Below, piece by piece: positions 13,753 to 20,618 of a DNA stretch of 64,000 nt. Every line of letters begins with the position of its first letter. Position 1 is the stretch's first letter. The position numbers were made by a program, and so were the translations under genes. This DNA is from Planctomycetota bacterium (GTDB lineage Bacteria; Planctomycetota; MHYJ01; WSZJ01; JACPWG01): positions 1 to 64,000 of the forward strand of contig JACPWG010000017.1 in NCBI GenBank assembly GCA_016197205.1. Reading direction: 5' to 3'. Below the pieces are notes generated by a model. That model was given only the letters and a program-made list of their open reading frames with translations. It was not told the origin of the DNA and ran no database searches.

Positions 13753-14052
13753 TCATGGCTGTGCCCCCTCATCGCGCAGGACATTCGTAGCCCCATGGAT
13801 GACGGCAAGGACGTCAATCTGATCGGGCTTGATGTGGTACAGGATCCGGTACGGGCCTTCGAGCACCTCCCGGAGCTGGTCCAGGTCGTATTCCGGCCCT
13901 CGGCGCCCCGATAGCGGGAACTCGGCGATTTGCTGAGACCGTCGGGTCAGGCGATCGACAACCCGCTTGGCATACTCCGTCGAGTCCCGGGCAATGTAGG
14001 CATGAATCGCATCGAGGTGTGCTTCCGCGGTCTCTGTCCAGAACACCTTCAT
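13753..14052 (-). CDS. ParE/RelE-superfamily toxin
   Basis: The 99-residue protein has the RelE/ParE fold signature. It opens with a strand ending in WTETAEAHLDAIHAYI. A helix with YAKRVVDRLTRR follows, then strand segments FPLSGRRGPEYD, LREVLEGPYRILYHI and IDVLAVIHGATNVL. ParE members poison gyrase, while RelE members cut mRNA. The lack of the basic RelE catalytic set and the PYRILYHI strand favour the ParE side, but this is inference. Its ATG overlaps the antitoxin stop by four bases (ATGA), so the pair is translationally coupled with the antitoxin first. Base composition is less GC-rich than neighbouring genes, consistent with acquisition. Confidence 0.88.
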   Translation of the reverse strand: MKVFWTETAEAHLDAIHAYIARDSTEYAKRVVDRLTRRSQQIAEFPLSGRRGPEYDLDQLREVLEGPYRILYHIKPDQIDVLAVIHGATNVLRDEGAQP

Positions 14053-14237
14053 TTGGGCAGACCGTACTTGGCACGAACCTCCGCCACGTCCTTCGTTCGC
14101 CCTGCCGCGCTGTCGGCCAACCCCTTCTCGATGGCCTCACGCACATAGATCCGGTGCATCAGGTCATCCCAGGTAGCATTCTCGGGCATCTGCTCGACCA
14201 GCCTGTGGGCCTCCTCCTTTTTCATGACGGTTGACAT
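14049..14237 (-). CDS. antitoxin of the ParE-type pair
   Basis: This 62-residue acidic/helical protein lies directly upstream of the toxin. It has ATWDDLMHRIYVREAIEKGLADSAAGR, with a motif typical of short antitoxins that neutralise ParE/RelE toxins (the 'helix-I-E-x-G' pattern IEKGLAD). The start ATG at 14237 is preceded by GAGG, and an internal ATG at 14225 is possible. The N-terminal region is too short for a full ribbon-helix-helix domain, so DNA binding by the antitoxin itself is uncertain. Confidence 0.82.
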   Translation of the reverse strand: MSTVMKKEEAHRLVEQMPENATWDDLMHRIYVREAIEKGLADSAAGRTKDVAEVRAKYGLPK

Positions 14238-14255
14238 GCACGCACCTCACGACCG

Positions 14256-14267
14256 CTCGTACACGAG
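14256..14267. promoter_or_regulatory. candidate operator palindrome upstream of the toxin-antitoxin pair
   Basis: CTCGTACACGAG is a near-perfect palindrome 19-30 bases upstream of the antitoxin start. Toxin-antitoxin pairs usually autoregulate through palindromes overlapping the promoter, so this is a candidate site. No binding data are implied. Confidence 0.3.
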
Positions 14268-14606
14268 TGCAGGAGTATCCGAACAAGCTGGAATGGAATT
14301 CAACAAAGCCGAGTCACCGGTTGGAGCCGCAAGGTGGACGGTTCGGGACCCAGCACCGCCTGCGTGTCGGGTCGGAAGCGGCGTAAACAGTCTTATCCCA
14401 CGGCGTGGGCCGCAGTCAAGGGGAAACTGGCCAAAGACCACGGCTGGCTTTCTTCTTGGCCCGGTTCTCCGTCCCTATTTTCCTCGACTTCCCCCCAAGG
14501 CTGCATGGGCACACAAGCAGGTCCGCGGCGGCCGGGGGTAGCGACGGGCGCTCACACGGCAAAGCGCGAGCAAGCAAAGGTGTGGCGCGGGAGGCTCGGC
14601 CCCACC
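14268..14606. other. intergenic region with no recognised feature
   Basis: About 340 bases separate the toxin-antitoxin pair from the nucleotidyltransferase gene. I see no convincing coding frame, repeat copy or RNA. It is of mixed composition and may contain the promoter of the antitoxin gene, which reads away from it on the minus strand. Confidence 0.5.
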
Positions 14607-15176
14607 TTAGCGTCCGGGCCGCTCTGACAGGAATTCGTCAAGGCGTGAGGTCAGCCCCAGGCGGGAGGCCCAATGGCGCAAGTAGAGGAGCTCCAGGTCC
14701 ACCACGACCTTGAGGATCTCCTCCACGTCGAGCTGATCCTTGCGGCGGAAGGCGATCAGCTTCAGGAGGATGAGATCCTCCGGCGACATCACCCACACGG
14801 GTTGACCGGCGATCTTGCTGGGACGACGCCGCGCGAGGGCCGAATGGAAAATCGGCGCACGGACCAGAAAGAGGTCGACCGGCCACAGCGTGGTTCCCTC
14901 GAAGCGGGAGACCTTCAGCTTGTCGGTACCGGCGAGTCGGTCCAGGAACCCCTTCAGGTACTCCTGGGGGACGTCGTACCCTTGCTCTTCAAGAGTCAGC
15001 AGCAGGCGGTGCAGGGCGACATCGTCCACCGAGAGGGCGATATCGGCATCGTACGTGGGCCTCGGTATCCCCCAGGTTCGGACCGCGAAGCCGCCCATGA
15101 TCATGTACGGCGCGCCCATGCGGTCGATGGCCGCGATCACTTCGAGGAGAAATCGCTGGGCCGGAAAGTCGGTCAT
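14607..15176 (-). CDS. nucleotidyltransferase-fold protein (AbiEii/DUF6036-like)
   Basis: The 189-residue protein has the minimal nucleotidyltransferase pattern. A GG motif lies in the first helix-strand (YMIMGGFAVRTWG), followed by the catalytic aspartates in RPTYDADIAL. The third acidic position may lie in WPVDLFL. The C-terminal half (MSPEDLILLKLIAFRRKDQLDVEEIL) is typical of AbiEii-like and DUF6036 proteins, which often act as toxins that modify tRNA in type IV-like toxin-antitoxin modules. The ATG at 15176 overlaps the stop of the small upstream gene by four bases (ATGA). The coupled arrangement suggests the small gene is its partner. Whether it is a toxin or a housekeeping transferase cannot be decided from sequence. 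Confidence 0.85.
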   Translation of the reverse strand: MTDFPAQRFLLEVIAAIDRMGAPYMIMGGFAVRTWGIPRPTYDADIALSVDDVALHRLLLTLEEQGYDVPQEYLKGFLDRLAGTDKLKVSRFEGTTLWPVDLFLVRAPIFHSALARRRPSKIAGQPVWVMSPEDLILLKLIAFRRKDQLDVEEILKVVVDLELLYLRHWASRLGLTSRLDEFLSERPGR

Positions 15177-15376
15177 GGGCACTCCCGCAGCCTCGCGAGA
15201 AGGACCGCGTCGCTTTGGTCATGCTCCGCGCGGACGATGGCCAAGCGGCGGTTCCTCTCCTCCTCGGGCAACGCGAGCAAATCCTGCCAGGCGATTTGCA
15301 TCAGCTCCTCGACCTCGCGCCAGCGTTGCTCGGGGGTCATCCGCCGGTAGGCGTTCAACTTGACTTCGCTTAGCAC
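15173..15376 (-). CDS. small partner protein of the nucleotidyltransferase
   Basis: This 67-residue, strongly charged helical protein lies just upstream of the nucleotidyltransferase and overlaps it by four bases. Typical segments are MTPEQRWREVEELM and LALPEEERNRRL. I chose the GTG at 15376 (AGGA nearby). The open frame continues upstream, but that part looks non-coding. No DNA-binding motif is evident. By position it could be the antitoxin or a co-regulator of the transferase, and the family is not recognised. Confidence 0.65.
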   Translation of the reverse strand: MLSEVKLNAYRRMTPEQRWREVEELMQIAWQDLLALPEEERNRRLAIVRAEHDQSDAVLLARLRECP

Positions 15377-15761
15377 GGTCGAGTCCTCATCCCACAGGCC
15401 GCCTCGGCGTCCACGCGCCTCTTCGGGCCTTTCGATTTGGGTGCCGTCTCGGCTTGCTCCGAGAGTCCACCACGGTGCGCGCCCCAAGCTCGGCCGGACG
15501 GCGCCGGCGAGGACGCGCTTTGGGGGGCTGCGAAAACGTGCAGCGTCGCGCCGGAGCCGGCCGTCGAGTGACCGCCAGGCGGGGCGGTATCCGGCGCATG
15601 CCCCAAGTCCGGCCCCGAGCTTTCCCACTGCCGTCCAGGATGTGCGATTCTACACGCATGCACTGGCGCGAGCAAGCCCGAGGTCCTGTTCGAACCGAAG
15701 TGACGAACCTGTCCGCAGGGAAGTCCTTCAAGCCGATCGGGCGTTCGAGCCCAGACGTCCC
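15377..15761. other. intergenic region with no recognised feature
   Basis: This stretch of about 385 bases separates the nucleotidyltransferase pair from the zinc-ribbon membrane protein, both transcribed leftwards. Frames here lack coding character and I find no copy of the dispersed repeats. It presumably carries the promoter of the nucleotidyltransferase pair. Confidence 0.5.
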
Positions 15762-16916
15762 TCACCGAGCCTGCAGAGGCATCCCGCCGCAATCGGCGCA
15801 CGTGGCGTCCCGCATCGTGTACCCCGCCTGGCAGCGCGGGCAGTAGGCCAGCACCGACGGGTCCGTCGCGCGCTCGGCAGGGCGCGTCAACTCGTCCGGG
15901 TCGAGCCCCAAGCGCCGCAAGAGCGCCTCCATTGCCGCGCACGTCCGACGCCGCGCTTCCTCCGAGGCCGCGCGACAAGCCGCATCCTCGCTCGGACACG
16001 CCGGCAGGCGCGGGTGGCGCGCGTCCAGGAGCGCTCGGCGCGCGTACTCGCGAAACGTCCCCGCCGAACACAAAACCGAGGCCGCCGCCAGCGGCGCACA
16101 GCCGTCCAATACGCCGATCGCCAGGCGGTCGTGGGCCCGGAGCGCCAGCGGCGGATACACGCACATCGCCAGCGAGAGCAGCACGCGCTCCCACTTCGCC
16201 GGCGAGCGCAGCTTCGCGTGCGCCCGGTAGAAAAGACCCGCGACCAGCACCTCCAGGACGGCCAGCACCGCCAGCGCCGGCACCGCCGCGCGCTCGAGCC
16301 CGCGATGGAACACCAGCCAAGGCGTCGCCAGGAAGAGGTGCACGAAGAGGGCACACGCCGCAATGCGCAGGGGAGCCACGGCCCGCCGCCATGCCTCCAC
16401 GCGCCCTGACACCCGTGCCGGCTCGAAGGCCGCGGCGGTCGCCTCGTCGAGCACCCGCTCCCGCCCCGCCTCCGGCAGCGACCGAAGGCGCTCAAGCATT
16501 TCGGCCACGCCCGCCGCCGCCCCCGGTGTCGCGGTGCGCACGAACACCTCGCCGTTCACGCGCACTTCTCCGCTCCCGGGCGTCGCCAACGACTCGATGC
16601 GGTCCAGCAGGACCAAGCGTTCGCTCTGCGGCGGCCGGCCGGCCGGATCGGTGGTCAGGGGCACGTAGGCATAGGCCGCCATCCGGGTAAGCGAAACCGG
16701 CGACGCGGGGCACGGGAGCAGCTCCCCCAGCGGGGGCAGGGGACTGCCGATCACCAGCCCGAGCCGGCGATTGCCGAGCACGGCGTGGGGCGCCGCGGGT
16801 CGCAAGTCGCCGCCCCAGGCCGCGCCGAAGACCACGCAGTCCCGACCCAGCCAAACGCAGCACTCGAGCGCATACAGCAGCGCGAAGAGCGTCAGCAGGG
16901 CCTCGTTGTCGCTCAT
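15762..16916 (-). CDS. membrane protein with C-terminal zinc ribbon
   Basis: This 384-residue protein has no family I recognise. An N-terminal hydrophobic segment (LLTLFALLYALECCVWLG) is followed by a long soluble region containing PPLGELLPCP and RIESLATPGSGEVRVNGEVF. Two further membrane segments lie around residues 175-220 (ACALFVHLFLATPWLVF and VLAVLEVLVAGLFY). Another hydrophobic stretch is near residues 245-275. The C-terminus ends in a four-cysteine zinc ribbon (CPRCQAGYTMRDATCADCGG). The start overlaps the DUF2167 stop by four bases (ATGA), so the two are translationally coupled. A cell-envelope role is an inference from that pairing. Confidence 0.75.
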   Translation of the reverse strand: MSDNEALLTLFALLYALECCVWLGRDCVVFGAAWGGDLRPAAPHAVLGNRRLGLVIGSPLPPLGELLPCPASPVSLTRMAAYAYVPLTTDPAGRPPQSERLVLLDRIESLATPGSGEVRVNGEVFVRTATPGAAAGVAEMLERLRSLPEAGRERVLDEATAAAFEPARVSGRVEAWRRAVAPLRIAACALFVHLFLATPWLVFHRGLERAAVPALAVLAVLEVLVAGLFYRAHAKLRSPAKWERVLLSLAMCVYPPLALRAHDRLAIGVLDGCAPLAAASVLCSAGTFREYARRALLDARHPRLPACPSEDAACRAASEEARRRTCAAMEALLRRLGLDPDELTRPAERATDPSVLAYCPRCQAGYTMRDATCADCGGMPLQAR

Positions 16917-17839
16917 TTCCCGGCGGCGCCCGCCCGAGGATCCGGGTTCACGACGTTCCGGCCAAACATCGACCCCAGGGCCTTCTTCACGGCGACGGCC
17001 AAGGCGACCAGGCCGATCAGGAGCGGCTTGAGCAACTTGCCGAGCAGTCCGGTCTTCGCCGCCGCGGCCACCGCCCCGCCCACGACGAGCGCGGTCAGGC
17101 CGTAGGCGGCGATCTTGTCCCCCGAGCGAAACTCGGAGTACTTCGAACCGCTCTTGTACGAATAGGCGGACAGCAGGGTGCGGAACGCCGGCATGCTCTT
17201 CTTCACGTCCTCGGGGTTCGCCACCAGCGTGGCCTCCATGACCCCGGTCCGGCCCAGGATGCGCACGTTGTAGTTCACGCTGTCACCGCCCTTGGCGCTC
17301 CGAAGGCGGGTGGCCCACTCGAGGTTATTCGTCTCCGCGTTGTACGCGGGCGGGACCTCCCAACCCACCAGCGTCAAATCGCTCATCCCCCGCCGCCGGC
17401 GCTCCTCGTTCCCCGCCTGGTTTCCCTTTTTGAGCGAGGCCAGGATCGCGTCCGCGTCCAGCTTGTCCTTCTCGTCGTCCTTGACATAGCCGAGTTCGTT
17501 GAACTCGAAGGCGACGAACCAATCGTCGTCCCCCGGCGAGATGAAGGCCAGCTCGTTGCCGGACGTCAGGTTGCCCATCCGCTCCAGCAGCGTTCGAGTG
17601 TCCGCCGGGCCGGCCCAGAGGTAGTTCGGGGGCAGCTCCACCTGGGCCATCGTGCCGATGTCCACCGTCGCCGGGCCCTTCGTGAACGCGATCTTCGGCG
17701 CCGGGGCTTCGCTCGCCGCGGGGTCCGACTCCTGCGCCGAGACTCTCCCCGCGGCGCCCGCCGCCAGCACGGACAGGACCAACGCCGCGGCCCACGTGCA
17801 CGAAACCGTACGAGCGGACTTCCGCAAGAGTCGATACAT
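16913..17839 (-). CDS. DUF2167 family membrane-anchored protein
   Basis: The 308-residue protein starts at ATG 17839 with AAGGAG upstream and a signal-peptide-like segment (TWAAALVLSVLAAGAAG). The mature region shows the DUF2167 pattern: a TKGPATVDIGTMAQVELP strand, GDDDWFVAFEFNELGYVKDD, LTLVGWEVPPAYN and LEWATRLRS. A C-terminal membrane segment follows (around residues 250-285, LLGKLLKPLLIGLVALAVAV). The domain is widespread and of unknown biochemical function, and it is thought to face the periplasm. The upstream PP2C reading frame runs over its first 500 bases in another frame because of a repeat insertion. Confidence 0.9.
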   Translation of the reverse strand: MYRLLRKSARTVSCTWAAALVLSVLAAGAAGRVSAQESDPAASEAPAPKIAFTKGPATVDIGTMAQVELPPNYLWAGPADTRTLLERMGNLTSGNELAFISPGDDDWFVAFEFNELGYVKDDEKDKLDADAILASLKKGNQAGNEERRRRGMSDLTLVGWEVPPAYNAETNNLEWATRLRSAKGGDSVNYNVRILGRTGVMEATLVANPEDVKKSMPAFRTLLSAYSYKSGSKYSEFRSGDKIAAYGLTALVVGGAVAAAAKTGLLGKLLKPLLIGLVALAVAVKKALGSMFGRNVVNPDPRAGAAGK

Positions 17840-18875
17840 GCTCGAAGCTCCTTCTTTCGCCAAGGAAAAGGTCGACAAGTCGCCGCCGGGACAGACGCGG
17901 ACGCCGGCCGGCGGGCGGACCGTTGGGTTGAGGGACCCCCGCATGCGGCACAGCGCGGCGGGGCCGCAGCCAAGCGACGACGGAACCACAGATTTCACAG
18001 ATTAACGACGATTTCACAGATTCGTAATCTGTGTAATCGCGTCGAATCTGTGAAATCTGTGGTTTTCGTGGCGTTCGACACAAGCAAAAATTGTCGCAAG
18101 AAAACAAATTTCGAACCAGCATCGCCGTGACATTGTCCCGGCCACCTGCCGCGTTCGCCTTCCGGACGAGCGCACGGCATGCCTCCTCCACGTCCCCCTC
18201 CTCGCGCAGCGTCGCCGCGATTTCCGCATCCTCCAGCATCGTCGTGAGCCCATCGGAGCAAAGCAGGAGCCGATCGCCCGGCTCCGCGAGAAGCTGCTCG
18301 ACATCCGGATTCGCCTCTCCTTCCATGCCCACGAACCTCGACAATTGGGAGCGTGCCGGGTGCACGCGAGCTTCCTCGCGGGTGAGTTTCCCCTGGCGGA
18401 GCAGCGAACGGAGCACCGAGTGATCCCGAGTGAGCTGGCGGAGCTTTCCTTGGCGATACAGGTAGGCGCGGCTGTCTCCGAGGTGAGCGAGGTGCACTTC
18501 CGTACCGCGAACGAGCGCCGCCACCACCGTCGAGCCCAGCCCCCGCACGCCGGGTTTGCCCGCGCTTTCGTGACGCAGGCGCGCGCTCAGCTCCAGGATG
18601 CCGTCGCGCAGTGCCAGGCTCGGTGTCGAGCGACTCGGCGTCCCCGGGGGACCCAGCCGTTTCCCCAGAAGTTGCGGTAACGCCGTGGTAACGGTCTCGG
18701 ACGCCAAGGCACCGGCCTGCTCCCCTCCCATTCCGTCCGCCACCAGGAAGAGGCCGTACCCCGCGTCCGCGAAACAGGAGTCCTCGTTCGCGGCACGGAC
18801 CTTCCCCGGATCGCTCGCCCAGGCCGCGAGAAAGCGCTGATCGCGTCGTACAGGAAACACCCTACCGTAGGACAT
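17325..18875 (-). CDS. PP2C-type protein phosphatase with repeat-derived C-terminal extension
   Basis: This PPM/PP2C Ser/Thr phosphatase probably counteracts the Hanks-type kinases encoded nearby. Residues from ATG 18875 show the family motifs in order: ASDPGKVRAANEDS (metal-binding Asp), FLVADGMGG, GLGSTVVAALV, HLGDSRAYLYR, DHSVL, LLLCSDGLT and GGRDNVTAMLVR. The metal-coordinating residues are intact. The catalytic domain ends at about 18117. Directly after LVRN the frame enters a 168-base dispersed repeat (17949-18116) and stays open through it. It continues in the wrong frame over the DUF2167 gene to a stop at 17325. The result is about 516 residues instead of the usual 240-260. The extension is probably not functional. 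The start is uncertain, since the ribosome site is weak. Confidence 0.85.
   Translation of the reverse strand: MSYGRVFPVRRDQRFLAAWASDPGKVRAANEDSCFADAGYGLFLVADGMGGEQAGALASETVTTALPQLLGKRLGPPGTPSRSTPSLALRDGILELSARLRHESAGKPGVRGLGSTVVAALVRGTEVHLAHLGDSRAYLYRQGKLRQLTRDHSVLRSLLRQGKLTREEARVHPARSQLSRFVGMEGEANPDVEQLLAEPGDRLLLCSDGLTTMLEDAEIAATLREEGDVEEACRALVRKANAAGGRDNVTAMLVRNLFSCDNFCLCRTPRKPQISQIRRDYTDYESVKSSLICEICGSVVAWLRPRRAVPHAGVPQPNGPPAGRRPRLSRRRLVDLFLGERRSFEHVSTLAEVRSYGFVHVGRGVGPVRAGGGRRGESLGAGVGPRGERSPGAEDRVHEGPGDGGHRHDGPGGAAPELPLGRPGGHSNAAGADGQPDVRQRAGLHLAGGRRLVRRLRVQRTRLCQGRREGQAGRGRDPGLAQKGKPGGERGAPAAGDERFDAGGLGGPARVQRGDE
17949..18116. repeat. 168-base CACAGATT palindromic repeat, copy A
   Basis: A 168-base block whose centre folds into a long hairpin (CCACAGATTTCACAGATT pairs with its complement 30 bases later). 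A second copy of exactly the same length lies at 32638-32805 with only eight substitutions and no indels. The right end abuts the last conserved codon of the PP2C phosphatase and removes its original stop. No reading frame for a transposase exists inside it. Confidence 0.9.
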
Positions 18876-19010
18876 GGCCCTGATCCTGTTCAAACGGACG
18901 GGCAGGCCGCGCAAGTCAACCCGCCGGTCGAGTATAGCCGCCCCGGACGGCCCACGCAAGCGGATGCGGGAGCTGTCGACGACGAAGCTGCGCATCGACT
19001 TCGGACCCGT

Positions 19011-19391
19011 CTATTTCCGCACCTCCTGGCGGGGCTCCCCGGAGAGGACGCCGATCGCGTTTCCCTCGGGGTCCGTGAGCCACGCGAGGACCTCGCCGGG
19101 GCTGCACGTCCGATCCGGCGGGGTAACTCCCTTCGCGCCGATGGAAATGAGCCTCTTGTACGCGTGGCCCGCGTCGGGAACCTGGAACCACAGCGTCGCA
19201 CGGCCGGGGGCCCTCGGCGGCCTCTTCACGCGGTCGAAGCCGAGGTAGGTGTTCCCGATCGAGACTCCCAGGTGATCCGGCCCGTGCGAGCGGACGGCGC
19301 CGAGCCCGAACGCACGGCGGTAGAAGTCGGCGAGCTTCTCGGGGGTGGGGGACGCCAGCAGGACGGCGCCCAACTGCACGCGGGACGGCAT
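19011..19391 (-). CDS. VOC (glyoxalase/bleomycin-resistance fold) protein
   Basis: The 126-residue single-domain protein has the VOC pattern. It begins with LGAVLLASPTPEKLADFYRR followed by FGLGAVRSHGPDHLGVSIGNTYLGF in the first half-repeat. The second half-repeat reads ATLWFQVPDAGHAYKRL and ends in WLTDPEGNAIGVLSGEP, whose Asp-Pro-Glu-Gly-Asn segment carries the metal-binding glutamate. The substrate is unknown, as family members range from glyoxalases to antibiotic-binding proteins. The ATG at 19391 has GAGGAG upstream. Upstream frame extensions are rejected for lack of family similarity. Confidence 0.9.
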   Translation of the reverse strand: MPSRVQLGAVLLASPTPEKLADFYRRAFGLGAVRSHGPDHLGVSIGNTYLGFDRVKRPPRAPGRATLWFQVPDAGHAYKRLISIGAKGVTPPDRTCSPGEVLAWLTDPEGNAIGVLSGEPRQEVRK

Positions 19392-19499
19392 GGAAACGCT
19401 CCTCGTTCGAATCAACCGCCTGGGACCTGTCGCACAACTTCCTCTCGGCGCACGAGCGACGGCCTCGTCGGCTCGCAAGCGCCGCAACGGAGAAGCGCC

Positions 19500-20330
19500 T
19501 CACTTCGTCCGCGGCGCCGGCGGCGACGCGCCCGGCGCGTCGAGCCAGAAGAGGTCGCAGAGCCGACCTCTCGCCTCCTCGAACGTCATCCGCCCTTCCC
19601 GGCCGCTGCCGGAGTCGCGCGTGAAGAAGGCGCCCCCGCCCGCAAGCGTCGCCTCCTCCTCGAACCCGGCGAAAAGCACGCTGTGATACGAACCGGCGGC
19701 CACAGGCCACCCACGCGACAGAACCGCGCGCACCGCGGCGAGCCCCTCGTCGGTCACGCCCGCCTTCCCGTCGTTTTCCTTGAGCCAGTGCAGCTCCAGC
19801 CCCAGGGCGCGATTCTCCTCCGCCTCCCCCACCGCCTCCTCGCTCGGCGTCAGGTCAGGTCGAAAACGCCGGCCGTAACGCATCGCCTCTTCCGCGCAAA
19901 GGCCGTAGCGCTGAAAGCCCTTCCACAGGTCGGCGAAAAACTGGCCGCGGTCCGCGGTCTGGTTCCCGAGCACCTGGTTGCACGCCCAGTTCAGAAATTC
20001 GGGACTCAGGCGAACACCGTAGCCGCGCTTCGCGGCGACCGCGTACTCGATGGCGCCGACGGTCGTGAAGACCGAACACGTATTCCGCGCCCCCTGTCGG
20101 CGAATCGGCAGGTCCCAGCGTTCGAAGGTCGGCCGCAGGTCGACGACGCGGCGGTCCGGGGCCGCCGACGAACCGTCTTGCGGCGCGTGCGCGTCGGCCG
20201 TGCCCTGCGTGCCCTGCGTGCCCTGCGTGCCCTGCGCGTCCGGATCCTGCGCTCGTGCCCCGTCCCTGTCGAACAGCGCCGTCGCGAACACCGCGCCGAC
20301 GATCGCCGCGGCGAGCGTCACACTCCTCAT
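19500..20330 (-). CDS. exported papain-like cysteine protease (C1 fold)
   Basis: The 276-residue protein starts at ATG 20330 (AGGAGG upstream) with a signal peptide ending near GARAQ. A low-complexity stretch of three Gly-Thr-Gln repeats follows. The protease core begins at LRPTFERWDLPIRRQGARNTCSVF. This reproduces the papain oxyanion Gln and catalytic Cys (QG-x4-C), followed by a helix TTVGAIEYAV. SPEFLNWACNQ matches the papain 'SEQ-L-DC' segment, and the catalytic His lies in GSYHSVLFAGFEEE. The position normally held by Asn is not obvious: FTRDSG offers an Asp, a substitution seen in some members. The lack of a long prodomain suggests a short-propeptide bacterial type. It sits between the VOC gene and the large kinase gene on the same strand, not overlapping. 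Confidence 0.82.
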   Translation of the reverse strand: MRSVTLAAAIVGAVFATALFDRDGARAQDPDAQGTQGTQGTQGTADAHAPQDGSSAAPDRRVVDLRPTFERWDLPIRRQGARNTCSVFTTVGAIEYAVAAKRGYGVRLSPEFLNWACNQVLGNQTADRGQFFADLWKGFQRYGLCAEEAMRYGRRFRPDLTPSEEAVGEAEENRALGLELHWLKENDGKAGVTDEGLAAVRAVLSRGWPVAAGSYHSVLFAGFEEEATLAGGGAFFTRDSGSGREGRMTFEEARGRLCDLFWLDAPGASPPAPRTK

Positions 20331-20512
20331 GTCGCCTCCTTGCACTCAGTGTCGTTCCTCTGTGGCACGGTCGCGCCTCCGCGTGTTTCTCCGGAGACGG
20401 CTGCTCCATGGAACACTCTCGGACCCGGCCCGAGTCGAGGTTCGCGCCTCGCGCTTCGCGCGACGCCGGTCGCGGGCGGGACCGAAAACGAGGGAGCCGT
20501 CGGAGGTGCTGA

Positions 20513-20530
20513 GACCGCTCCCTCACGGTC
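20513..20530 (-). repeat. REP-like hairpin repeat, copy 3
   Basis: A reverse-orientation copy of the GACCGTGAGGGAGCGGTC core lies in the 290-base gap between the large kinase gene and the protease gene. The gap shows no other recognisable feature. Confidence 0.8.
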
Positions 20531-20618
20531 GCGGTTCCGTTTGGCGGCGCTTCCGGCCTCGCAGGCGGTCGCGATTCGGCGTTTTCGGTGGCCCGTCCGT
20601 TTTGTCGTGTCCCGCTCC

